A stretch of 14,223 nt of DNA from Mariprofundaceae bacterium. Lineage in GTDB: Bacteria; Pseudomonadota; Zetaproteobacteria; Mariprofundales; Mariprofundaceae. This document shows positions 1 through 6,987 of the stretch, one piece after another. The translations under genes were made by a program, and so were the position numbers. How positions within the stretch are numbered: the first letter of the stretch is position 1; the number at the start of each line of letters is the position of its first letter. The stretch covers positions 1 through 14,223 of the forward strand of contig JAUZQT010000083.1 in assembly GCA_030950825.1 (NCBI GenBank), read 5' to 3'. A model generated the notes under the pieces. It was not told the origin of the DNA. It did no database searches and saw only the letters and a list, made by a program, of their open reading frames with translations.

Positions 1-2190
1 GAATTTTTCCGGCGGATAAAAGCTGATAGCGAGAGAATTCCAATTTTCTATCTGATTAGAATCTATTTTTGTTGATTGCGAGGAATTACAGGCAAACGTA
101 ATCTTTCCTTTCTGGCCTAGATGACTTCCTGAAAGCGTGATTTTTTCATCCCATTTTTCAAATGTCTGTACCCAGTTCTTTTGCATCTCCCCAGAGTCGT
201 CCTTGATGTAATTGATGACAGGCACTTCCCTGCACCAGTTGACGATACTTTTCAAAACACCGTCATCATTCCTGGCATAAGGCTTTTCAACATAGCCTGG
301 ATGCAAATGCGTTGGATACGGATCCATGCGTTTACCCGACTTTCCAAGCAGAGAACAAACAGATTTTACTTTTTCCCCGCCGACTTTACCCGTCATAGTG
401 CGCTCTTCGCTTCTGTCCCCCTTATAATCTAGCCAGGTTCCCTCATAAAATCGGTCAGCAAGATATACACATGCTTTCTGAGTAACTGGCTTATCGCTGC
501 TGCGCAAGGTATTGAGCAGATCAACGCTGTCGCGTTCACACCAGTAACCGCTGTGCGAACGATTGAAGAAGCCAAACCAAGCTTTTTTGTCCATACCGCC
601 ATCGTCATCGTCTGGAAGATCGGTGATATTTTTCGGCTCAACGTAATTGGCCAATTTTGTATAATGATTGCCTGTTTTTACATTTCCAAATGAACCGATT
701 AGCCCTTGAGCCAAACCAGTGCCATGCCTTAGAGATTTTATGGCATTGAATTTTCTGATTCTATAACTGATGGTAATAAACATTTGTCGATCTTTCGCTG
801 ATTGTTTTTGGAATGTAATATATTTATATATTGATTTTGCCGCTTGAACTCTTGCTCTTGCTGCCTGGCCGATCGTTGTCAGACTATCCCTCCAACCAAC
901 AGCAATAGCCTCATTGGTAACCCACATATCATCACATTTGAATCCAAGGGATGTAAATCCTTTGATATCATTTCTGGGTTTGGACTGCTCTATTCCAAAT
1001 CCACCAGCCGGATTCCCTCCAAACCCTCGAATCACTTCTGCCCATCCAGCCATCAAGCATTGTTGCATCTGGAGTTTCTGCATATCAGCATTCATCGGAT
1101 AGTCTTTGCCTATTGTTTTTACATATTCTTTGCCGAAACCTTTATCTAACAAATCCAGGAAGCGATCATCGCCAATACCGTTATATCCAGCAAATCCAGC
1201 GGTAAATTTATTTGGCACATGTTTCCATTGTGGTATGTAATAGCCACCCTTGGTGGTTGCGCCTTCAACCTTTTTTGTACTGGCTAGCCAACGAATAAAT
1301 TTAGCTACATGCCCCTTCTGTGCTTGATTTATATAAGTTTCTGTCCATGTCACTTGTGGTGAAGACAATGCATCAGGCATTTTCGCAACGCCTTCCGACC
1401 CATGCAGCAAACCTGCAAAAGCTGCAACAACAGTATTTGCTACAAGCCCTTTTTCAGGCAGCTCACTGTATCCAGAAGCATTCCACCGCTCCCACATATG
1501 ACCTGTGGACCAACGATCCTGAAGAAAATGCTGAGCATAACCTTCTACAGACAGCGCCTCACGTTCCGCTTCCCTGATATATTCCTTGTAATAATCAAGG
1601 GCACCTGAGTCTTTGGAGAAAGTTTCTCTTAATGACTTTGCATGACCAGCCAGATTGAGCGCCAGCTTATGGAGATGCCAGTATGATTTTTTTGCCTGAG
1701 TGCCGAAGTGATTGGAATTCAAAGCTCCCATCCAGCCTAGGAATTCATGACAACGCCATGGAGATCCAGGAATTGGGCAGAAATAATTCTTATTAATCCA
1801 GTCATTTATCGAATATGAAAAATCAGGAATGCCAGAGAAGTGTGATGGCGCCGGAAGTTGCCGGATTTCCAGTTCGCCATCTTCTGGAGCAGAAGGATAG
1901 CTACCCAGTGATCTTAATTCTAAGTTTCGAAAAATTGATGCATTCAGATCGGTGATCATAATCGGATTTTTATTGAAAGAATAATGCTTCACACCAAGCT
2001 CTGTCAGAGACCAGTCGGATAACGCGGCATGTTCATCCTTTTTGCGTGCTTCCTCTTTCATAGAACGACCAAACGAATTATAAATCGCTTCCCAGCCGGA
2101 TTTCGTTTTTATATCTGTTTCCCAGCCATAAACAGGTTGCACAAAAAACAAAAACAATAAAACCCAAAGGATATATTTCGTAGTTTTCAT
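1..2190 (-). CDS. Large secreted protein with a zinc phospholipase C / S1-P1 nuclease-like motif (partial, C-terminus outside window)
   Basis: Translating the minus strand from the ATG at 2190 gives 730 codons with no stop before base 1, so the C-terminus is missing. Residues 1-22 form a signal peptide ending VYG, so the protein is exported. A conserved-looking core runs from about 131 to 270: a Cys/Trp-rich segment with C147-H148 and H161, then H172, H174 and H183, then H221-x3-D225-x5-H231 and H263. The H-x3-D-x5-H spacing matches zinc ligands of Bacillus phospholipase C and the S1/P1 nuclease fold, so I infer a zinc-dependent hydrolase or a relative; this is not proven. The region after 450 is unrecognised, with scattered cysteines that could form disulfides. 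Its ATG overlaps the stop of the upstream gene as ATGA, which implies translational coupling. That the gene is real is near certain; its function is not. Confidence 0.85.
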   Translation of the reverse strand, partial: MKTTKYILWVLLFLFFVQPVYGWETDIKTKSGWEAIYNSFGRSMKEEARKKDEHAALSDWSLTELGVKHYSFNKNPIMITDLNASIFRNLELRSLGSYPSAPEDGELEIRQLPAPSHFSGIPDFSYSINDWINKNYFCPIPGSPWRCHEFLGWMGALNSNHFGTQAKKSYWHLHKLALNLAGHAKSLRETFSKDSGALDYYKEYIREAEREALSVEGYAQHFLQDRWSTGHMWERWNASGYSELPEKGLVANTVVAAFAGLLHGSEGVAKMPDALSSPQVTWTETYINQAQKGHVAKFIRWLASTKKVEGATTKGGYYIPQWKHVPNKFTAGFAGYNGIGDDRFLDLLDKGFGKEYVKTIGKDYPMNADMQKLQMQQCLMAGWAEVIRGFGGNPAGGFGIEQSKPRNDIKGFTSLGFKCDDMWVTNEAIAVGWRDSLTTIGQAARARVQAAKSIYKYITFQKQSAKDRQMFITISYRIRKFNAIKSLRHGTGLAQGLIGSFGNVKTGNHYTKLANYVEPKNITDLPDDDDGGMDKKAWFGFFNRSHSGYWCERDSVDLLNTLRSSDKPVTQKACVYLADRFYEGTWLDYKGDRSEERTMTGKVGGEKVKSVCSLLGKSGKRMDPYPTHLHPGYVEKPYARNDDGVLKSIVNWCREVPVINYIKDDSGEMQKNWVQTFEKWDEKITLSGSHLGQKGKITFACNSSQSTKIDSNQIENWNSLAISFYPPEKF

Positions 2191-2687
2191 TCTACCGCCC
2201 CCGCTTCACGCGGGGCGCAAACCGCAGCATCTACCAAAAATATCGTCTCAATACCATCCAGTTGCTGTCTGGCTGTCATGCCTGCATTAAATTGCTTTGC
2301 ATAAGCATCTTTACATGTTGCGGGGCATTGTGATTGCGCAACGCATACTGTGGTTTGCGTTGCATCATCCTTCTCATCAACACAGTCCATGATGGTATCC
2401 AGACAGTCACCCAGTTGGGCAATGGCATCATTGATATCTGGTCGAACCGTTATTTTGACTCCTCTAAGATGAGCGTTTTCAATATCTGCTATTTCTTCGA
2501 TATTCTCCAGACATTCACCAACACATTCAGAATCATATGGAACTGTAGTCGGTTGCCACGGACTGGGAATCTCTGGTATTTTAGCATTTTCAACTGGGGG
2601 TTCATCATTAGAGGAAAAAATAAATCCAATAACTATGAATAGAAGTGCGATAACACCAATTGCCATAAAACGCTTGTTATTGTTCAT
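2187..2687 (-). CDS. Membrane-anchored cysteine-rich envelope protein, unknown function
   Basis: This 166-residue protein has one hydrophobic segment at about 7-25 with no obvious cleavage site. It is probably an inner-membrane anchor with the rest in the periplasm. A Pro-rich linker (about 29-50) precedes a mostly helical acidic domain with eight cysteines at 55, 59, 95, 102, 115, 121, 125 and 157. C55-x3-C59 and C121-x3-C125 are twin CX3C pairs, suggesting a disulfide-braced helical hairpin. A GGAGG ribosome-binding site lies just upstream of the ATG at 2687. The stop overlaps the start of the large secreted protein (ATGA), so the two are probably made together and may interact. I do not recognise the family. 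Confidence 0.8.
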   Translation of the reverse strand: MNNNKRFMAIGVIALLFIVIGFIFSSNDEPPVENAKIPEIPSPWQPTTVPYDSECVGECLENIEEIADIENAHLRGVKITVRPDINDAIAQLGDCLDTIMDCVDEKDDATQTTVCVAQSQCPATCKDAYAKQFNAGMTARQQLDGIETIFLVDAAVCAPREAGAVE

Positions 2688-2814
2688 ATCCCACCACCTC
2701 CATTGTTTTAATCATGGTTCCATCGCAACCCATGAATGAATCAAACGTAACACCCAATCTATTTCATTGTCTGTGCTACAAGTACAAGCATGCTCACCAT
2801 GCCTGAAGAAATCA

Positions 2815-3408
2815 TCAATTTTCTACCAGCAGGTTCATCGCTTCGCTCACTTCTTTGGTCAACTGCTGAAAGCCCTGCTGCAATAACTCGGGTTTAAACG
2901 ATCCGTTCTTCGCATCCCAGCTTTCCCAATGCAGGTTGATATAGAGATACAGAAGGTTTACTGCATCAAACAGTATTTCATATTTTGCGAATTGAATGGC
3001 GTTCTCCGCAGGAGCCAATGGTTCCATCAGTTGCGGGAGTCTCTTGATGATGTTCGCTTCGCTCTGCTTCTGTTGTTGTAAAAATATACGCATGGCTGGA
3101 ATAGATCCGCCATTAAGCGAGGCAAGGGAACCAGCTACTCGGGATGCGTTGCTCACATTCGCAATTCGATGATGCAATATTTCTCGCGATTCAATCGTGG
3201 TGAGTCCATCGCGCAAATAGGGGGCGACCTGCTGCATTGCCGCCTGAAACTGCTCAAGGCGAACATTTCGCAGTATCATAAACATTTGAAGCGCATGTTC
3301 TGATACCTGCGAAACATCTGGTTTGGATTTATGGTCTTCTTGCGCATACAGCCCTGTCGAAAGGCTTAGCAACATGGCCAATAGCGTAATATATTGAATC
3401 TTCTTCAT
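2815..3408 (-). CDS. Secreted helical protein, second paralogue of the 4146-4832 protein, unknown function
   Basis: This 197-residue protein has a clear signal peptide (residues 1-22, ending LYA). The mature part is predicted all-helical with no cysteines. It aligns by eye along its length with the product of 4146-4832. Shared features are an LEQF/MEQF segment near residue 51, an SNASRVAGSLASL stretch (about 86-98) against TSIASVAHSLAFL, the signature LHWESW (159-164) against LHWGNW, and GFQQL against GYQQL near the end. An AAGGAG ribosome-binding site sits about 7 nt upstream of the ATG. It starts 10 bp after the membrane-protein gene and is followed by a 126-bp spacer before the cysteine-rich gene. 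No known family recognised. Confidence 0.85.
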   Translation of the reverse strand: MKKIQYITLLAMLLSLSTGLYAQEDHKSKPDVSQVSEHALQMFMILRNVRLEQFQAAMQQVAPYLRDGLTTIESREILHHRIANVSNASRVAGSLASLNGGSIPAMRIFLQQQKQSEANIIKRLPQLMEPLAPAENAIQFAKYEILFDAVNLLYLYINLHWESWDAKNGSFKPELLQQGFQQLTKEVSEAMNLLVEN

Positions 3409-3418
3409 GGTTATCTCC

Positions 3419-3826
3419 TTATCTCGATCTGATATATAGGGTTATGGATGAAATGATTATTATTGCTGAAAAGACAAGATAAATGGATGAAGAAACCATG
3501 GCCAAAGGTAGTAGAATAAAAGCATCTGCTTCTTTCAATGTTAAAGTACTGACAACAGCGATGGCTGCAAAGGTGGAAAATGATAGGCCTGTGGCTAATA
3601 AGGCAGAGAGAAGGTCGATTATATTCAGGCTAATGATCCGAGCATGCAGACTATTCAGGTACCATTGATTAAAGAGGTAAAGTTGAATCAACGTAATAAA
3701 TAATGGCAGACAAAACAGTAAAATAATCGAAATGCTGATGCCATCGCCGCTTATGCTGGATATGAGCAATGTGAAGGTGATTAAGAGTTTCCCCAACAGA
3801 AGCCAGTGCGAAAACTTATGTTTCAC
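3419..3826 (-). CDS. Small polytopic membrane protein, unknown function
   Basis: This 135-residue protein is strongly hydrophobic, with about four membrane segments (roughly 8-25, 30-50, 62-90 and 97-128) and short polar loops. It ends in a positively charged tail (YIRSR). The start is GTG at 3826, overlapping the TGA stop of the zinc-ribbon gene as GTGA. A strong GGAGGAGG sequence inside the end of that gene serves as ribosome-binding site, so the two are translationally coupled. The lack of polar catalytic motifs suggests a structural or anchoring role rather than an enzyme; that is inference only. Confidence 0.75.
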   Translation of the reverse strand: MKHKFSHWLLLGKLLITFTLLISSISGDGISISIILLFCLPLFITLIQLYLFNQWYLNSLHARIISLNIIDLLSALLATGLSFSTFAAIAVVSTLTLKEADAFILLPLAMVSSSIYLVFSAIIIISSITLYIRSR

Positions 3827-4143
3827 GCCTCCTCCAGATAGAGTTCATTGGTATGTCCTGTAAATTCAGATAGGCATTGCAGCTTTTCGTGGCAGTACGG
3901 GCAGATCAGAGGAAGTTCCAAATCGCATCCAGCAAACTTATCAAAGATCAATCGAATATCTTCAAAGCATAAAGGGCACTCTTCCACCGCAAAGCCTATA
4001 TGCTTTGGCAGTGTGATCTTTTTATCCATCTGTTCCCAGTTATCCTCCGGCGAGGTCAAATCAGCGAAGGCTTGCATATTCTCTGCTGATTGGATGAACA
4101 CTCTGAGTTGCAGATTCATGGATTCAAGTTGCTGAGAGTCCAT
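3823..4143 (-). CDS. Small zinc-ribbon protein, unknown function
   Basis: This 106-residue protein has no signal peptide and is probably cytoplasmic. The N-terminal half (1-50) is acidic and helical. The C-terminal half carries C56-x2-C59 (CPLC) and C81-x2-C84 (CPYC, followed by His), plus C73 and C90, a typical four-cysteine zinc-ribbon arrangement with two extra cysteines. Such ribbons usually bind nucleic acid or protein, so a regulatory or chaperone-like role in the operon is possible but not shown. The ATG at 4143 follows the upstream stop by 2 bp, with GGTGG as ribosome-binding site. Its end overlaps the membrane-protein gene. Confidence 0.75.
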   Translation of the reverse strand: MDSQQLESMNLQLRVFIQSAENMQAFADLTSPEDNWEQMDKKITLPKHIGFAVEECPLCFEDIRLIFDKFAGCDLELPLICPYCHEKLQCLSEFTGHTNELYLEEA

Positions 4144-4145
4144 GT

Positions 4146-4832
4146 CTATTCCACCGGAATCTCTTCTAACACGGCGATTTCCTCTGCTAGGCGACGATTG
4201 AGTTGTTGGTAGCCCGCATCCAGATCGCCATTGCTGAATACAAGCTTTTCACCATCTACTTTCCAATTTCCCCAATGAAGTTGCAAATATTGCCATCTAT
4301 CCTTCGTTGCATTCATCACGTTGGAGTACTGCGCAAAATAGAGGCGATCTTTTTTAAATTCGTCCATGTGTGCCACCAGCCTGCCAACCGCTTGGTTCGC
4401 TTCAGCTATATTACTTCCATTATCTCGCAACATTTTAATCATGGAGGGATAGGCATTGCCGCTCAAAAAGGCCAATGAGTGGGCTACACTGGCAATACTG
4501 GTTGCCGCCAGAATATGTGGCTGAAGATCCCCTTGCGATTTCATTTCTGAAAGTTTTTCGTCATCAAGAAAGGGTTGAATCTTTTCAAGCGAGGTTTCGA
4601 ACTGCTCCATCAACATCATTCGCTGCGTCATGATCATGTGATAACCACCCTGAAACAGCTGCTCAGTAGTTAATTCTCGTGCTTGCTGGGCATCTTCTCC
4701 AGCAACAATTGGGGTAGATCCGATAAGAAAGAAAAACAAGAAGAGCGTGAATAATGTGACAATGGGAATATGGTTGGAGCGCATATTAAAGCAGTATAAG
4801 TAATGTTTAGCAGTATGTTTATATAATGGCAT
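4146..4832 (-). CDS. Secreted helical protein, first paralogue of the 2815-3408 protein, unknown function
   Basis: This is the first gene of the minus-strand run, 228 residues from the ATG at 4832. A GTG immediately before it (4835) is in frame, but GAGGTGA is better spaced for the ATG. A hydrophobic stretch at about 22-39, preceded by a basic region with an internal Met and ending IVAG, looks like a long signal peptide. The mature part is helical and Met-rich near 65-76 (MIMTQRMMLMEQF). The LHWGNW motif near 185-190 and the C-terminal GYQQL are shared with the 197-residue paralogue downstream. A gene duplication flanking a zinc-ribbon gene and a membrane-protein gene is the simplest explanation. 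Family unknown. Confidence 0.82.
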   Translation of the reverse strand: MPLYKHTAKHYLYCFNMRSNHIPIVTLFTLFLFFFLIGSTPIVAGEDAQQARELTTEQLFQGGYHMIMTQRMMLMEQFETSLEKIQPFLDDEKLSEMKSQGDLQPHILAATSIASVAHSLAFLSGNAYPSMIKMLRDNGSNIAEANQAVGRLVAHMDEFKKDRLYFAQYSNVMNATKDRWQYLQLHWGNWKVDGEKLVFSNGDLDAGYQQLNRRLAEEIAVLEEIPVE

Positions 4833-4904
4833 CACTATCTCACCTCTATTCTTTCTACAATGACAAACAACTTTTAACGAGCAATGAGTGTTAAAGCCAA
4901 CTCA

Positions 4905-4952
4905 GTGACTTTATCACTCTCAAAAGCTTATCAGCGAAAGGTTATCTGATAA
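4905..4952. promoter_or_regulatory. Two short dyads upstream of the six-gene run
   Basis: GTGA-N5-TCAC spans 4905-4917, and TTATCAG-N11-CTGATAA spans 4928-4952. Both are perfect but short inverted repeats between the divergent genes, 73-120 bp upstream of the ATG at 4832. They could be operator half-sites. They are short enough to arise by chance in A+T-rich DNA, so confidence is low. Confidence 0.3.
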
Positions 4953-4963
4953 ATAAAACTTGA

Positions 4964-4987
4964 GTAGGTGTAATAGTTTACTCCTAC
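4964..4987. promoter_or_regulatory. 24-bp inverted repeat, candidate operator
   Basis: GTAGGTGTAA, the spacer TAGT, then TTACTCCTAC form 10-bp arms with one mismatch. The site lies about 130 bp upstream of the first gene of the minus-strand run. Its length and near-perfect symmetry are typical of a dimeric repressor or activator site. There is no T-tract after it on either strand, so it does not look like a terminator. No particular regulator family can be named. Confidence 0.45.
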
Positions 4988-5122
4988 ATAGGAAATATTA
5001 CTCATTTAACTATTTAACCGATATTCATCACCATTAAAGCCGCGTTCAAGAAAATGTTTAAGCATAGGATATAATGAAAGAGTATTGGCCTGACAATGTT
5101 TGTTTAAGCGATTAAACCTACA

Positions 5123-5437
5123 TTGTTTTTCGAAATACTAAGGAGTCGGCAAGAAATAAGCGTGACAATTCAGCGCAGGAATTTTACCCGCTTTCAAGGC
5201 GCGGAAATGGACGTATTGCCCAGCTATACAACACTTTTCGCAACGAAGAAAACGAGTGCTGATGATGGATATGCCAACAAGAAGGTTCGTGAGCAATGCC
5301 TTGAAGATGGTGTTGAGGTTTTTAGCACCTCTGTTTTTCACCATTCACCCCTCGAACAACAAACTTTTTCTTGTTTCGTCTTTTATTCCGTAGGGTGCGA
5401 AGGTTTTAGCGATAGCAAACAGATTTCGCTTCACTAG
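5123..5437 (+). CDS. Doubtful ORF, unknown
   Basis: There are 104 codons from a TTG, or fewer from a GTG at 5162. No domain, signal peptide or membrane segment can be seen. An AAGGAG sequence at 5140-5145 is too far from the GTG and lies downstream of the TTG. The complementary strand is also open from 5344 to 5138, which weakens the coding case. It is listed because it is the only sizeable open frame in the gap. It may be a decayed gene, a repeat or noncoding DNA. Confidence 0.15.
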   Translation: MFFEILRSRQEISVTIQRRNFTRFQGAEMDVLPSYTTLFATKKTSADDGYANKKVREQCLEDGVEVFSTSVFHHSPLEQQTFSCFVFYSVGCEGFSDSKQISLH

Positions 5438-5552
5438 GTTCAGCGGGAAGGAAGAGTAAAAGATTGGAAGTCAAGCTGCCTGATGATTCGCTGTTACCTT
5501 TCTTTCTTCGCTGGAGGATCAGTACGGCTACAACACGACAGGAGGACATGAT

Positions 5553-6473
5553 ATGGGTATGTTAATCAATGGTGTATGGCAAACAGATGATGGCATATGG
5601 GCTTCCAAAGATGGAAAGTTTCACCGGGTCGAATCGAAGTTTCAATGCGATGGTGGCAGCACTACTGTTCCCGCTGCAATGGATCGCTACCACCTGTATG
5701 TATCGCTAGCCTGCCCTTGGGCGCATCGTGCATTGATCTTTCGTAAATTGAAGGGTTTAGAAGCGATGATTCCTGTCACGGTTGTGCATCCACACATGTT
5801 AGATCAGGGCTGGCAGTTTGCTGAACCGGAGCCGCTGTATGGCTTCACCCATGCGCATCAGCTCTATAGCAAGGCTGATTCAGCTTATACGGGGCGGATA
5901 AGCGTTCCTATTTTATGGGACAAACAGCAGTCGACCATCCTGTGCAATGAATCTGCCAATATTATTCGTATTTTTAACTGTGCCTTTAATGCACTTACCG
6001 GCAATACGGATGACTATTATCCCACGCATCTGCGCAGCGACATTGATGCCATCAACAGGTTTGTCTACGATAAAATTAATAACGGTGTCTACAAATGTGG
6101 TTTTGCCACCAGCCAAACCGCCTATGAAGAAGCCTTCAACTCACTATTTGAAGCATTGGATCAGCTGGAAGCACGGCTTGCAACACAATCCTACTTGGTT
6201 GGAGAAGCGATTACCGAGGCTGACTGGAGACTGTTTACCACCTTGATTCGTTTTGATGCAGTCTATGTTGGTCACTTTAAATGCAACCGCAACCGCATCG
6301 TCGATATGCCAAACTTGTGGGCCTATCTACGTAGACTGTATCAGCAGCCGGGCATCGCCGAGACCGTCAATTTTGAACATATCAAACAGCATTATTATTT
6401 TAGCCACCAACATATTAATCCTTCACGGATTGTGCCAGCAGGGCCGGATATGAATCTTGCTTTCACCAATTGA
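5553..6473 (+). CDS. yqjG: Glutathionyl-hydroquinone reductase (YqjG/ECM4, xi-class glutathione transferase)
   Basis: The protein is cytoplasmic. By family knowledge it reduces glutathionyl-hydroquinones to hydroquinones, using glutathione and a catalytic cysteine. The 306-residue product starts MGMLINGVW, close to family members, and has the xi-class signature YVSLACPWAHR at about 49-59 with catalytic C54. The downstream thioredoxin-fold features (VPILWD, NESANIIRIF) and the C-terminal helical domain (YLVGEAITEADWRLFTTLIR, YVGHFKCN, NLWAYLRRLYQ) are intact. It is slightly shorter than E. coli YqjG because the loop before the CPWAHR motif is short. An AGGAGG ribosome-binding site lies about 8 nt before the ATG. 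It appears to be a single-gene unit; its last bases overlap the convergent transposase remnant. Confidence 0.95.
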   Translation: MGMLINGVWQTDDGIWASKDGKFHRVESKFQCDGGSTTVPAAMDRYHLYVSLACPWAHRALIFRKLKGLEAMIPVTVVHPHMLDQGWQFAEPEPLYGFTHAHQLYSKADSAYTGRISVPILWDKQQSTILCNESANIIRIFNCAFNALTGNTDDYYPTHLRSDIDAINRFVYDKINNGVYKCGFATSQTAYEEAFNSLFEALDQLEARLATQSYLVGEAITEADWRLFTTLIRFDAVYVGHFKCNRNRIVDMPNLWAYLRRLYQQPGIAETVNFEHIKQHYYFSHQHINPSRIVPAGPDMNLAFTN

Positions 6474-6682
6474 ATTCATCATCCACGGCCAATAAATGGA
6501 TATGGTTCGATGTGACCGTGTAACCAAGCACACTCAGACCATAACGTTTCTTTGCTTCAAACAACCAGGCAATCCAACTCTTCCGATCTATTGCAAACTT
6601 GAATAAAAAAATTACCTTTATGGCAGCGATGCGTAATGTGCCATACTTGTCCTGGGATATGATGACGATTAGATCGCGGCAT
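6463..6682 (-). pseudogene. REP-associated Y1/HUH transposase (RAYT), frameshifted and 3'-truncated
   Basis: Read from the ATG at 6682, which follows a GGGGGAG ribosome-binding site, the first frame gives MPRSNRHHIPGQVWHITHRC and then HKGNF. This is the usual N-terminus of this transposase family. A run of seven A (6605-6611, T7 on the coding strand) then shifts the frame. Removing one base restores NFLFKFAIDRKSWIAWLFEA and continues to VTSNHIHLLAVD, the HUH metal-binding motif. A stop follows at 6463-6465, so the C-terminal part of the domain, including the expected catalytic tyrosine region, is missing. It is therefore a dead copy. The end overlaps the last 11 bp of the hydroquinone reductase gene, suggesting a deletion brought the two together. 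Confidence 0.85.
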
Positions 6683-6692
6683 GGCTCCCCCT

Positions 6693-6729
6693 TTAGAAGC
6701 ACTTTTTTCATATCAAAAAGGTGCTTCTA
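6693..6729. repeat. 37-bp hairpin at the 5' end of the RAYT remnant (REP-like or bidirectional terminator)
   Basis: TTAGAAGCAC followed by a T-run pairs with an A-run followed by GTGCTTCTAA. Arms of about 16 bp have one mismatched position and enclose a short loop around CATAT. It begins 10 bp upstream of the RAYT start codon, where REP-like palindromes recognised by these transposases often sit. The internal T/A tracts would also allow it to terminate transcription. Which role applies cannot be told from one copy. Confidence 0.6.
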
Positions 6730-6987
6730 AGCTCTTATATCTACCATATATAGACCAATCTTCCTTTTATTTCAATACTTTACCTTGGTGCGACTAAGGC
6801 ATTCTAAGTTCACAAAGGCATTTCAGATTAATCAGTTTCATGAAGCACTTGCAGCTATGGAAAATTTCATTTTCTAACTCCCCTACAACGCTCATATATT
6901 AGTTAAGATGAATATTCAGAAAATGCAAATAAGACAAACAGAAATGCTTAAGCTTGCAAAGAAGAAGCTAGGAAGCAGCCTACACAT
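6730..6987. other. Intergenic leader of the apbE-pilT unit
   Basis: This A+T-rich spacer holds no open frame of note. A weak candidate -35 (TTGCAG near 6847) has a poor -10 partner, so no promoter is called with confidence. There is no good ribosome-binding site within the usual distance of the apbE ATG; AGGAAG lies about 13 nt upstream. Confidence 0.4.

Larger units (their letters stand above)
4836..5552. other. Long intergenic stretch with no confident gene; divergent regulatory region
   Basis: About 717 bp separate the minus-strand six-gene run from the hydroquinone reductase gene. The left part (4836-5000) is A+T-rich and holds three dyad-symmetric sites, listed separately, suggesting the control region of the six-gene run. 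The right part (5123-5437) is stop-free on the plus strand for 104 codons from a TTG, and partly open on the minus strand, with no recognisable domain and no well-placed ribosome-binding site. Nothing resembling a tRNA, rRNA or CRISPR repeat was seen. Confidence 0.6.

Noticed and set aside
181..1608. Several plus-strand open frames of 60-100 codons (for example 844-1149 and 1320-1577)
   Set aside because: They are antisense to the continuous 730-codon minus-strand gene and have no domains or ribosome-binding sites.
2688..2814. A roughly 36-codon minus-strand frame with no ATG in the spacer between the second paralogue and the cysteine-rich gene
   Set aside because: No standard start codon near its beginning and no ribosome-binding site; too short to distinguish from chance.
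4905..4917. CRP-type binding site
   Set aside because: GTGA and TCAC are separated by 5 rather than 6 bases and the flanking bases do not match the consensus.
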